A model generated the notes under the pieces. The model was not told the DNA's origin, did not search any database, and was given only the letters and a program-made list of their open reading frames with translations. The position numbers and the translations under genes are program-made. This document shows, piece by piece, positions 45,644 through 55,867 of a stretch of DNA of 64,000 bases. Every line of letters begins with the position of its first letter. Positions within the stretch are counted from its first letter, which is position 1. Source of the DNA: Omphalotus guepiniiformis (taxonomy: Eukaryota; Basidiomycota; Agaricomycetes; Agaricales; Omphalotaceae); assembly GCA_028554645.1 (NCBI GenBank), contig JAQOOI010000021.1:620001-684000 (forward strand), written 5' to 3'.

Positions 45644-46958
45644 ATGACATTTACAGAATCATCACGACAAGCTAGATTCGAGAAGGCTTGGAGTGCTGTC
45701 TTCGACGAGATTCTAGATGATTTCAAGGCATTTGGGATGCCCAAGGATGCGCAGGAATACTATGCGAGAGTAAGTCTATGATCAGTGGTACACCTTGTGA
45801 ACTGATGGCGCTGATCTAGCTCGTATTCTAGAATTTAAACTATAACGTCCCCGGAGGGAAGATGAATCGCGGAATGTCTGTCATTGACACTGCGGAAATT
45901 CTGAAGAATCGACCTTTGACCGATGAGGAGTACCATCAGGCTGCTGTTCTAGGGTGGTGCGTCGAACTGGTATGTGAAATTACCATCCTGCATTCGGGTA
46001 CCTTTCCTTGTTAATTGCTGGCTTTTTAGCTCCAAGCCTGCTTCCTCGTGTCTGATGATTTAATGGATGCTTGCATAACCCGTCGCGGAAAACCATGCTA
46101 CTATCGCATACCGAGTGTAGGAAGAGTTTCCGTTAACGATGCGTGCATGCTCGAAGGAGTGATTTTTCGGCTTCTGAAGCCCCACTTCAGGAAAGAGCCA
46201 TACTACACTGATTTGATTGAGCTATTCCATGAGACTGCTTACCGGACGGAGATGGGTCAGCTGCTAGACCTGATCACTGCACCTCAAGGCACCGTTGATC
46301 TCAGCAAGTTCTCGTTACAGCGGTAAGATCTTCTTACTGTCTCACCATATTGAACGATGACCCATTCTCTTCACGCAGACATCGACTCATAGTCATCTAC
46401 AAGACCGCTTTTTACTCTTTCTATCTTCCTGTCGCTCTCGCCATGTTATTCTGCTCCGTCCCCACCTCCTACACCCTCTCATCTTCCCCGTCTCCCATCA
46501 AACCCTACGAGGTTGCAAAGTCCATCCTCCTTCCACTTGGAGAATACTTTCAAGTCCAGGACGACTTTCTCGACTTTGCCGGAACGCCGGAACAAATTGG
46601 CAAGATCGGAACAGATATAGTCGATAACAAGTGCTCGTGGTGCATCAACACCGCTATTACCGCGGCTACCCCGGAACAACGCAAAATTCTGGATGTCAAT
46701 TATGGCGTGAAGCCAGTCAAGGGCGAGACGGGGCAAGAGCAGAATCCAACAGACCTTGGGGAAGCGGAGAGGAGAGTGAAGAAGGTGTTTGAGGAGGTTG
46801 GGCTTAGGCAGAAGTATATCGAGTATGAGGAGAAGACTCACGCACGGTTGACGAAGATGATTGAGGAGATAGATGAGGGTTCTCCTGGCCAAGACGGTGT
46901 ATTGAAGAAAGCTGTCTTTACGACATTCTTGGAGAAAATATATCAAAGGAGGAAGTAG
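45644..46958 (+). CDS. farnesyl diphosphate synthase-like prenyltransferase
   Basis: Exons 45644-45769, 45832-45969, 46030-46322 and 46379-46958 join in frame to 378 residues. It condenses isopentenyl and allylic diphosphates in the mevalonate/sterol pathway. The motifs are [20 protein letters not shown], the first Asp-rich motif [15 protein letters not shown], and the second [20 protein letters not shown]. Also present are [33 protein letters not shown] and a C-terminal YQRRK. The length is slightly above the ~345-352 residues usual for FPP synthases, because of an insert (about 12 residues, with SSSPSPIK) between YLPVALAM and the second Asp-rich motif. The residue five before the first DDxxD is Cys where FPP synthases have Phe or Tyr, so product length may differ (see findings). 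Confidence 0.88.
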
Positions 46959-47170
46959 TGTATTTTGGGCCAACGCTAGTCGGTTGTAGCCTATAGATGT
47001 CAGTGTACTCATGTATTATCGTATCATTTGTTGGACAAACTTCAAAAGTCATTGCATTCAAAAACTTTTGGAAACTGAACATGATTTCGATGCACACGAG
47101 TCTAAGTCCAGCTACCCACGCTCGACGTCTGAACTTGACTGTCAGCGTCTTCCGACTCCGAGTCTGTACA

Positions 47171-48494
47171 ATGTCAACATCTCGCATACCATTGCGTATC
47201 GCCGTTGTTCAATTTGCTCCCAAGGTTCGTTTCAATCTCATGCTCACGGAAGTCGAGTGCGATAACATCCAAGATAGGCCAAATTCAAGCCAACCTGACT
47301 AGAGCAAGAGATCTTTGTCGTCAGTGCGTGGGGCAAATATCTATGACCTGGATTTCCTACTCATTCTGAAAGTTTCTCTTTACATATAGATTGAAACCAA
47401 GATCTGTGGACCTAGTATGCTTTCCAGAAATGATCTTGTCTGGTCAGTCCCCGCAACCGAGAAAAACCTCAATCACTGCAGCGTCCTGATATATTGCCTC
47501 TGCAGGCTACGTATTCGAAAATGCGGCCCATATTTCACCATACCTTGAGCTGCCACGCGCTGGGCCAACATCTCAATTTTGTTCTGAACTTGCGGAGCAT
47601 CTCAAATGTTATGTGTTTGCGGGATACCCAGAACGTTTATTAGGAGATGAAGCGCCAGAAGAACGTAGCGAGCCACCAAGAGACATTTCTGGGTCGGATA
47701 CAGCTGAATCGTCGGAAGACAAGTCTGATTCTCAAGATGGTGTGCATGTCGTGGGCGCAAATAGCGCAGTACTCTACGGACCTGGTGGGGAATGGGTTGG
47801 GAACTACCGAAAGACCAATCTGTTTGTTACGGACAAGACTTGGGCCAAGGCTGGTGAGTCAAGTCGTGACTGAAATACTCTAGTATCCCTAACTTGAACT
47901 AACCAATGGTCGTCGACATTAGGAACCGGATTCGCGACCTTCCACCTTCCATTGCCTGTACGAACCGTTAGCCTAGGAATATGCAACGATCTCAACGTTG
48001 ACGATGTACACTACCCAGCCCCATGGACGCTCGAAAACGGCCCATATGAAATAGCGGACTACGCATTGAGTCAACAAGCGAATGTTCTCGTCCTTCTCAA
48101 CGCTTGGTTGGATTCAGACAAGGAAACAGAGGAGGAGGCCGATTGGCACACGTTAAATTACTGGGCAGCAAGGCTTAGACCTCTTTGGGCCAAGGATACT
48201 CAGAATCCTGAGTTAGACGATCTTGATCGTGCTGAGAGCGACGAGGGCGATGAGCATAGTGGTAGAGGACGGGAAATGATAGTGGTGGTCTGTAATAGGT
48301 CCGGACAGGAGAACGGTAAGATACTTCGTGTCAAAAGTTTAGCAGAGATCTGATTATGGAGTTACTTTGCAGGTAAAACTTTTGCGGGGTCTTCAGCGAT
48401 ATACAGTATGCAGCAGGGTGCTGGACGTCCAAAGCTGCTCGATACGATGGGTAGACGCGAAGAAGGCGTTCGAATATGGGACATTTCAGTTTGA
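47171..48494 (+). CDS. NTA1: protein N-terminal amidase (NTA1-type nitrilase superfamily)
   Basis: Several exons: MSTSRIPLRIAVVQFAPK joins IGQIQANLTRARDLCRQ, then LKPRSVDLVCFPEMILSG, YVFENAAHISPYLELPRAGP, and so on to GRREEGVRIWDISV. The nitrilase triad is visible: Glu in VCFPEMILSG, Lys in NYRKTNLF and Cys in SLGICNDLN. NTA1 deamidates N-terminal Asn/Gln, exposing substrates of the Arg/N-degron pathway. I assign it to NTA1 because of GIC-DLN and the acidic insert (SGSDTAESSEDKSD). The start (acaATGTCA) lies 212 bp after the prenyl synthase stop. Its last exon is duplicated at 51040-51250 (see findings). Confidence 0.85.
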
Positions 48495-48647
48495 CGAGAT
48501 GTACAACTATGCTTGGGGTGCATTACAGATACAAGGCACGATGTATACCAGTAGTAGGTATCGAAATTAAGCTATCTTTCGAAAAATCCAGTCGTCACCA
48601 CAGCAGATCAAAGGACATTCAATTTTTCAACTCCAGGCCACAACATT

Positions 48648-50394
48648 CTACGATCCTGACGCAACGGATAGTCGCCATACTTCCTCTTTCGCCTCGTCAA
48701 GCTCGATTCCTTGAATCAGCAAGTCTTTGCATGCCTCGAGAATCTTCCTCTTCGTTTTACCAAGGAGCATACAGACATCTAGCGTTGTGTTCTGCACCCT
48801 CTCCGTCGCAATGGCGGCCTCTGACTGCTTTATCCTCTCCGAGGATGTTGACTGTTGTGGGGCCGGTTGCGGGAGCTGATCTGTAATCCTTTCCGAGTTG
48901 ACAGCAGCCATCGAACCCTTAACAGTCGGATGAGTTTGAACTTCATCGCGACGTGAGATAGAAGGTTCGATTTGTACCTGTTTCGTTAATGTCGATGTCG
49001 ATTGAGCTTGGACTTCATCGCGACGTGAGATAGAAAATTCGGTTTGTGTCTGTTTCGTCGATGTGGACTTCTGTTGCAGGTTCTTCATTTGGGTTGCCAG
49101 AGACAATGCCTCTTTCTCGTATTCTGTCGCTTCCTTCCTGCTATGCCTAAGCTTCTCCCCTAGTTCGAACAACTCTTCCGAGTGTTCCTCCTCTAATTGT
49201 TGTATCTTTTCTAGGCCCCTCAGCTCCGCATCTCGAACCTGCTGGTGAACGTTTGATTTGACCTTGTCGAGCTTCTCCTCTAGTTTGAGCAGCTCTTCGG
49301 AGTATTCCTCCTCTACTTCTGACAACTCTTCCAAGTTCTGCGCCTCCGCATCTCGAAGCTTCTGCTCAGCCTGGCTGAGCAAGTCCCTCAAATGTGTCTC
49401 TTGTGATTTGAAACTCTCCAAATCAGACTTCCTTGACGACTGCTCCTTCGCCAGTAGGGATTTACAAATCACAAACTCTTTGCTTGTGTTCTCAAGCATG
49501 GCCTGTGACCTAGCATACATCTTCTCTCTCTGCTTGTGAAGGTCCGAAATCGACTTGAACTCCTCTTCCAACTTTTCCTTGAATTTCGTAATTAGGTCCC
49601 GGATGTGTCCTTCACCATCCGAAACTGCCTTCGAGAGTTTTACTCTTGCTGTCTCGATGGATTTGAAAACATCTGTCGCTTGTTGCGTTAGAATCTCGAA
49701 GCCTATCTTCTGTATCGACAGCTCCTTTTGCGCCCCAGATATCAACGACGTAATCTCCAACCTCAGCTCTCGGTTGGCGCCTTGACTCTGGGATAGCGCG
49801 GTCTCCGCAGACGCGAGCTTGTCTCTCGCCTCGTCAAGCTCCTTTTCCAACGTACTCATTTTAGCCAGAGCCAGAGAGCGGCTCCTGCTTGAACGCGGTG
49901 GCTCGTTGAGTGGAGTGAGCTCAGACAGTTGTTTTTTAAGAGTCTCGTTTTCGGCCCTCAGTGCAATCATTTCATTGACTTGATCAAGGTTCTCCTGGTT
50001 TGGTGAGAGGGCTGCTGGTGTAGTGATACTACGTGGGTCATGAGATGTGGGACTCTGAAGACCGGCGGAGAGGAACGGAACAGCATGATCAACTTGAGCA
50101 GTATCAGATATTCGTGCTGGGGTAGCGCCTCTAGTTTTAAGTGGCCCAGATAAGCGAGAACGTTGCGCAGGCTGGATATCGATGCTCGCGTTTGATGAGG
50201 TCTACACCAATTATTTTTACACATCAGCGAAAGTTAGGTTAGAAACATACACTCGCGTTCGAGTCCTGAGAGTTCACTCGCTTTCGCTTCCGACCTGAAA
50301 TCGTGCCAGTGTCACTCGATGCGTCTTCTGCATAACCGCCATCGCGAGTCAGAGAAGGGTTGCAAGGTAACGTCAATGCACTTTGTACCTCCAT
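48648..50394 (-). CDS. long coiled-coil protein CC2
   Basis: Exons 50251-50394 and 48648-50201 (phase 0, 49-bp intron) give 565 residues. Compared with CC1 and CC3, the exon 1 reading frame is shifted: the homologous start ATG at 50446 leads out of frame, because two bases are missing near TGACGTTACCTTGCAACCC. Only a start at 50394 keeps the frame, reading MEVQSALTLPCNPSLTRDGG and then ISGRKRKRVNSQDSN. The body matches CC1: ALRAENETLKKQLSELT, three QAEQKLRDAEAQNLEEL-type modules, then TKQTQTEFSISRRDEVQAQS and a second TKQVQIEPSISRRDEVQTHP. The C-terminus is LDVCMLLGKTKRKILEACKD. It faces NTA1 tail to tail, 153 bp apart. Confidence 0.7.
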
Positions 50395-50748
50395 TTTCAC
50401 TCCCAACAATCGACCGAGACTGTTTGCGTTCAGCAGGTCTGCGCATTTTGAGTCGCGAGTCGATTCGCAATGCAACTGCTTAGAAGGAGCCAACGCAGTC
50501 AATGTCAACAACTTCAAGAAGTTGATAAGTGGGCCAGTGCGCGGACGTGGCAGGTACAAGTGCAGTCGAGTTACTAGTAAGTAGAACAAATAGCTTGAAG
50601 CTTAAAGCGCCCAACAGACAGGGCTAATTCACAAGAAGATGACGTGCGTAGAATTACGCAAGAAGTAAGCATGTATGAGTAAAAGTTACTACTTATTGGG
50701 CAGTTCCAACGACTTCTCTAATTCCAACGACTTCTCTAAGCTTTACTT

Positions 50749-51087
50749 CTATTCAGTCTGGTATACCTCTGCACTAGCATGCATCTCCTTGATCTGCTGT
50801 TGAAGGTCCGAAAGTGACTTGAACTCCTCGTTTTGCTTTTCTTTCGCTCTCGGCTCAGCTATCAAACATGCATTTAGTTCCCGCCCAGATCTCGGGTGAG
50901 CTTGGACTTCATCGCGACGCGAGAAAGAAATTTCGGTTTGTATCTGTTTCGTCGATGTCGATCTATCGTTCACGGACTTCTGCTGCAGGTTCTTCATCTG
51001 GGTTGCCAGAGACAACGCCTTTTCCTCGTATGATCTGATTGTGGAGTTACTTTTCACTTTCAGGGAAAACTTTTGCGGGGTTTTCAA
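50749..51087 (-). pseudogene. rearranged fragment of a coiled-coil paralog
   Basis: The frame reads KALSLATQMKNLQQKS, then TKQIQTEISFSRRDEVQAHP, then RAKEKQNEEFKSLSDLQQQI and KEMHASAEV. In CC1-CC3 the EEFKSLSDLH segment precedes the ALSLATQMKNLQQ segment, so two pieces have been joined in swapped order. It has no start and a short random end. Confidence 0.75.
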
Positions 51088-51250
51088 TATACAGTATGCA
51101 GCAAGGTGTCGGACGCCTAAAGCTGCTCAATACGATGGGTAGACGCGAAGAAGGCGTTCGAGTTTGGGACATTTTAGTCTGACGAGATACATCTATGCTT
51201 AAGGCGCTATGATATATAAAGGCAGGATGTATACCAGTACGTATCAAGAA
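51040..51250 (+). pseudogene. duplicated 3' exon of the NTA1-type gene
   Basis: AAAACTTTTGCGGGG, ATACAGTATGCAGCA, GGTAGACGCGAAGAAGGCGT and GTTTGGGACATT match 48372-48494 on the same strand. A frame-shifting change near GGGGTTTTCAATATACAG prevents coding. It continues into the downstream block ATGTATACCAGTA that also follows the original. Confidence 0.85.
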
Positions 51251-51346
51251 TAAGAAGCAAATTTCCGATCATTGCAGTCGCCACCACAGAGATGTCGAAA
51301 TCTAGCAGAGCAAGAAACATTCAACCCTTCAACTCTAGGCAACGTT

Positions 51347-53345
51347 CTATGATCCTGACGCTACGGACAGTCGCCATACTTCCTCTTTCGTCTCGTCAAG
51401 CTTCATTGTTTGATTCAGCAAGTCTTTGCATGCCTCGAGGATCTTCTTCCTGGTTTTTCCTAGGAGCATACACACCTCCGCCGCGGTGGCTGCTTCTGAA
51501 TGTCTTATTCTCTCCGATGATGTTGACCATTGTGGGGCTGGTTGCGGGAGCTGATCTGTGATTCGTTCCGAGTCGACAGCAGCCATCGAACCTAGCCCAA
51601 AAGTCGGATGAGCTTGAACTTCATCGCGAATCGAGATAAAAGGTTCGCTTTGCATCTGCTTTGTTGATGTCGATCTACTATTCACCATCTGCTGCAGGTT
51701 CTTCACCTGTGTTGCCAGAGACGACGCCTCTTTCGCGTATTTTGTCGCTTCCATCCTGCTACGCTCGAGCTTCTCCCCTAGTTTGAACAACTCCTCCGAG
51801 TGTTCCTCCTCCAATTTTGCTCGCTTTTCAAAATTCCTCAGCTCCGCATCTCGAAGCTTCTGTTCAGCCTCCTCGCCTAATTTGCGCAGCTTTCCAGAAT
51901 GTTTCTCCTCCAGCCTTGATAGCTGTTCCAAGTGCTGCACCTCCGCATCTCGAAGCTTCTGTTCAGCCTGGGCGAGCTCCTCCCCTCGTTTAGACCGTTT
52001 TCCCGATTGTTCCTCCTCTAATTCTGCCACTTGTTCCCAGTGCTTCACCTCCGCATCTCGAACCTTTTGTTCAGCCTGGTCGAGCAGGTGCTTCAAATGT
52101 GTCTCTTGTGACTGCAAGTTCTCCAAATCAGACTTCCTTGACAACTGCTCTTTCACTAGTAGGGATTTACAGATCACAAACTCCTTGCTTGTATTCTCAA
52201 GCATGGCTTGTGACCTAGCATGCATCTTCTTTGTCTTCTTGTGGAGGTCCGAAAGTGATTCGAACTCCTCGTCCCGTTCTTTCTTGGCTCTCGACACGGC
52301 TGTCAATTTTGCAGTTAGGTCCCGCGTGCGTTCTTCACCATCCGAGAGGGCCTTTTCGAGTGACGAAACCCTCGTTTCCGCCTTGTTGAGCGATCTCGAC
52401 GAAGACTTGCATGCTGCTTCCCATCGCATTGAACTTGATTGCAGATCTGCGAAGCGTCCTTTCTGCACCGACAACCTCTCCTTCACTCTCTCTTTTGCAG
52501 ATATCATCGACGCAACCTCCAACTTCAGCTCTCGGTTGGTTTTTTGACCCTGGGCTAGCGCGGTCTTCGCAGATGCTAGCTCGTCTCTCGCCTCGTCTCT
52601 CGCCTCGTCACGCTCCTTCTCCAACGTACTGATTCTGTCCTCGGTTCGTGCGTGCGAAGCTTGTAGCCTAGACAGAATGTCCGCGACTATTTTCAGCGCC
52701 ACCGAATTGCTCACGTTTAAACGCTTCAAGTTCTCGTTGGCTGACTTTAGCTCGGCAACTTGTTTTTTGATTCTCTCGTTCTCGGCTCTAAGCTCAAGGT
52801 CAAGTATCACTTCCTTAGCTTCAATGAGCTTCTTCTTGTGCGCTGGGTGGGTTCCTGGTGTGATGACACTACGGGAGTTTGCATCGTGAGATGTGAAACC
52901 CCGAGGACCGACGGAGAGGGACGGAAGAGCAAGACTAGGTCGAAGAGAGTCAGATCTTCCTGCTGGTGCAGTGATGATCACCGAGCCATTGGCTTTAGGT
53001 GGTATTTGATCTCCCGATACGAAGGATGAAGCAGGCAAGCCAGAACGTTGCTTAGGCCTGATTCTCGCACTTGTGAAGGTCTACACCGATTCAAGGAAAC
53101 AGTGAATTAGATGTTCTGATTGAGTATGATCATAAACATACTACACCCGCGTCCGAGTTCTGAGAGCTCAATCGCTTTCGCTTTCGACCTGAAATCTTGC
53201 GAGTGTCACTCGATGTGTCGAGTCCTGCATGACCATCATCGCGGGTCAGAGAAGGGTTGCAGGAGCTAATGTCAAGAAACCATGTACCTCCATTTTCATG
53301 CCCAGCGACCGGCCCAGAATGTTGGTGTTCAGCAGGTCTGCGCAT
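51347..53345 (-). CDS. long coiled-coil protein CC3
   Basis: Exons 53142-53345 and 51347-53080 (phase 0, 61-bp intron) give 645 residues, the longest family member. MRRPAEHQHSGPVAGHENGG leads to ISGRKRKRLSSQNSD, then a Pro/Ser region and a coiled coil starting RAENERIKKQVAELKSANEN. It contains at least four QAEQKxRDAEVxxxEQ-type modules, the extra ones being WEQVAELEEEQSGKRSKRG and QLSRLEEKHSGKLRKLG. It has a single TKQMQSEPFISIRDEVQAHP linker, then VCMLLGKTRKKILEACKD and WRLSVASGS. Both splice sites are regular and no lesion is seen, so this copy looks intact. Confidence 0.78.
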
Positions 53346-53452
53346 TGTCGCGAGTTGATTTGCAAGGCAACTCTTCAGAAGGAGCCAACACAGTCGATGC
53401 TCACAACTTCAACTCGAGTCCCTAGAGCGATGGTTGAAGCCGAACCGTGAAC

Positions 53453-53470
53453 GGGCCTGGACAGTGGAGC
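53453..53470 (-). promoter_or_regulatory. conserved upstream box of CC3
   Basis: On the minus strand GCTCCACTGTCCAGGCCC, followed by TTCACGGTTCGGCTTCA. The same boxes precede CC1, as do GTTGAAGTTGT and CATCGACTGT closer to the ATG. The CC2 upstream region keeps only the GTTGTTGACATTGACTG part. Confidence 0.5.
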
Positions 53471-53797
53471 GGCAGGAAACCTTTTTATTAAAATTATAGT
53501 TAAGCTCTTGAGTTCCATTTCAACTTAAGTCACCCTGAGGGCTCCTAAGGGTCATTCCATTCTACAGCAGCCATCTATTTCCATGTACGTCAGTATTGAC
53601 AAATGCCAGAAAAGGTAGGTATTCGTGAGGCACGCCAGCACGTATCAGAAAGTAAAAGGCAAACATTCCATTAATTTGGCAGTCGCCACCACAGACCCCG
53701 ATTCCCGAAGACCAAGACACTCCCGATACCAGCACTCTCCAGCCTTGACAGTTATTTCTGTGATTCACAACCGCATCTCGAACCTCTTCTATTCAAT

Positions 53798-55032
53798 CTA
53801 GTCGAGTAAGTGATTCAGAGTTGTCCGTTTCGATTGAAAGTACTCCAGACCGGACTTGCTTGACGCCTGCTCCTTCTCCATTGGTGGATAGATTACGAGC
53901 TCCTTTCTTGAGGCCTCTATACTAGTATGCATCTCCCCGGTCTGCTCTTGAAGGTACTCCTCGTTTTGCTTTTCTTTCGCTCTCGACTTGGCTGTCAAAT
54001 TTGCAGTTAAGTCTCGCCCGTGGTCTTCCCTTAGCGAGAGTGCCTTCTTCATTTCCTTCTGCACATCCTCCATCCCCGAATTCAAGTTCGCCTTGCACCA
54101 ATTGAGATTACCTTCGATGATGTCTCGAATTTGTGAAAGGACGGTCACAATATCCGCAAGCTCGTCTTTCGTCGCTTCGTCACGCTTCTTCTCCAACGTA
54201 CGAACCTTTTCCTCGGTTTCTGCACGCACGACCTGTAATCTAGTAAGAGTCTCCCGTAGTGTCATCGCTGCTGCCGTAGAACCGCTCATGCGCCTCAACT
54301 TTTCGTTGGTAGAAGCGAGCTCAGCAATCCGTTCTTCAATCCTCTCGGTTTCGGCTCCAAGTTGCAAAGTGTTGAGTTCCTGTTTTTTGGCATGGCGCGT
54401 CTCCTCTTCTTGTGAGTTGAAAGCTGGATTGGCGATACGTGGAATTGTATGAAGTGAAGGGGTATTTGGAGGACGAACTGAGAAGATAGATAAACCACGA
54501 CGAGGTCGAACAGGAGAGTTGAGAGCTGTACTGGGGATACGTGGAGTTGTATGAAACAAGGGGGAACTCTGAGGACGGGTCGAGAAGAAAGATAGACCAC
54601 GACGAGGTCGAACAGGAGTAGAGGTTCTTGCTCGAGGAGAAACACTGGTTACTGAGCGTTCTGGCCCCACTGAATCTCTCGGTACGATTCTGGACGGGGT
54701 GGACGACCTAGCATGTCGTGTAGTCGGCTGGACAATCACACCCGTACTTGCAGCAGCCTATATTCCGTATAAGTATGTCAATCTCATCAGCGAACCAGGG
54801 GATAGAAACATACATTCGCATTCGCGTCGCTCAGTGACTTCCGATAGTGACTACCTCTCGATACCTCACCAACACGACCGCCATCGCAAGTCTTAGGTGG
54901 GTTCCAAAATATGAAGTTAAGAGAAGGCGTTGCTGCGCCTTCATTCCCGCTGACACGGGTCATAAGGGGAGCCTGTGGGTTCTCAGACCCGCTGTCGTCT
55001 ACGCGTCTACCATCTCGGGTCGTAGTAGACAT
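53798..55032 (-). CDS. coiled-coil paralog CC4, truncated
   Basis: Exons 54814-55032 and 53798-54757 (phase 0) give 392 residues. The N-terminal exon is diverged (MSTTTRDGRRVDDSGSEN) but still has YRKSLSDAN before the intron. A 37-residue tandem duplication appears in the Pro-rich part: PVRPRRGLSFFSTRPQSSPL and PVRPRRGLSIFSVRPPNTPS. The coiled coil follows (TERIEERIAELASTNEKLRR). The frame stops at LNHLLD, where CC1 and CC3 continue QAEQKLRDAE; the stop codon stands in place of CAG. Past the stop, the homologous sequence lasts only a few codons and has a second TAG for CAG. The C-terminal family signature is absent. Confidence 0.6.
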
Positions 55033-55867
55033 CCAATGGAATGTAAGCTTCCTTCATCGTTCAGGTCAGCGATCATATTAGTATGGTAGAATGATAGGTT
55101 TCGGTCATACTTTGGGTTATATGCGCGTATTATCGTCCTGAAAGGCTAAAGCTGTTTAGGGTGCCGATGCCAGACGTGAGCACTGACTGCTGACCACAGT
55201 CTGAGGTCAATGGGGCCAACTTAGAGCTAAGGCTGCAGTGGTACGGTGACGGTCGCGATGAACTAACACCAACAGCAAAGAGGCAGGAAGAAGCTTTCCA
55301 TAATTCTTTGATCATGATTGAACTTCGACTTCGAAAGAAGTCCAAGAATACTTGTTGGATAAAGAAAATTTCTCACCACTCAAAGCTGTGGAGTGCCAAC
55401 TCCCAAATACAGTAAAGCAGAAACATTTCAGCACGAATTCAAATTCCTCGAAAGCTATTCCTCTATAATACATTTATTTACTTTAGGGTGAGTGTTCGTT
55501 ATGAGCATGTAGCGAAAGATACTGAGACTGACAATAAAACACAAAAAAACAGGGAACAGAAGCACTAGGAAGTTTCCCAACTATCTGAAAATGACCTGCA
55601 AGGAATACCGGATACAGGGAAACGCGAGGGGGGTTTGGCAGTAGATGTAAAAGTTTTTGAGAAATTGAGAACGAAAATGGAGAGAGAGGGGAATACGGGG
55701 AAGAGGGTATAGGCGATCATAATACGAAACGCCCTGCGATTCCTGATCAAAGGGATAGTCCATGTCATTCATACTCTGAGCTCAAGCCAGGCCGTCGTGG
55801 CGGCTCAGCGCCAGGAGTAACAGGCTAGTGACATTAATGCGTAGGCAGACATTCACCAACGCACGGC
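55033..55867. other. intergenic between CC4 and the MAPKK
   Basis: Short frames on both strands without domains. No CC promoter boxes were recognised here. An A-rich stretch at 55530-55560 is the only local peculiarity. Confidence 0.45.

Noticed and set aside
34401..46958. A biosynthetic gene cluster made of the peroxygenase, the dioxygenase and the prenyl synthase
   Set aside because: They are separated by BTB, hypothetical and membrane-protein genes and face no shared promoter; there is no backbone synthase of terpene, PKS or NRPS type. Kept only as a remark.
51783..52547. 254-codon Ser/Cys-rich plus-strand frame
   Set aside because: Antisense shadow of CC3; GA-rich coiled-coil codons read backward give TC-rich open frames.
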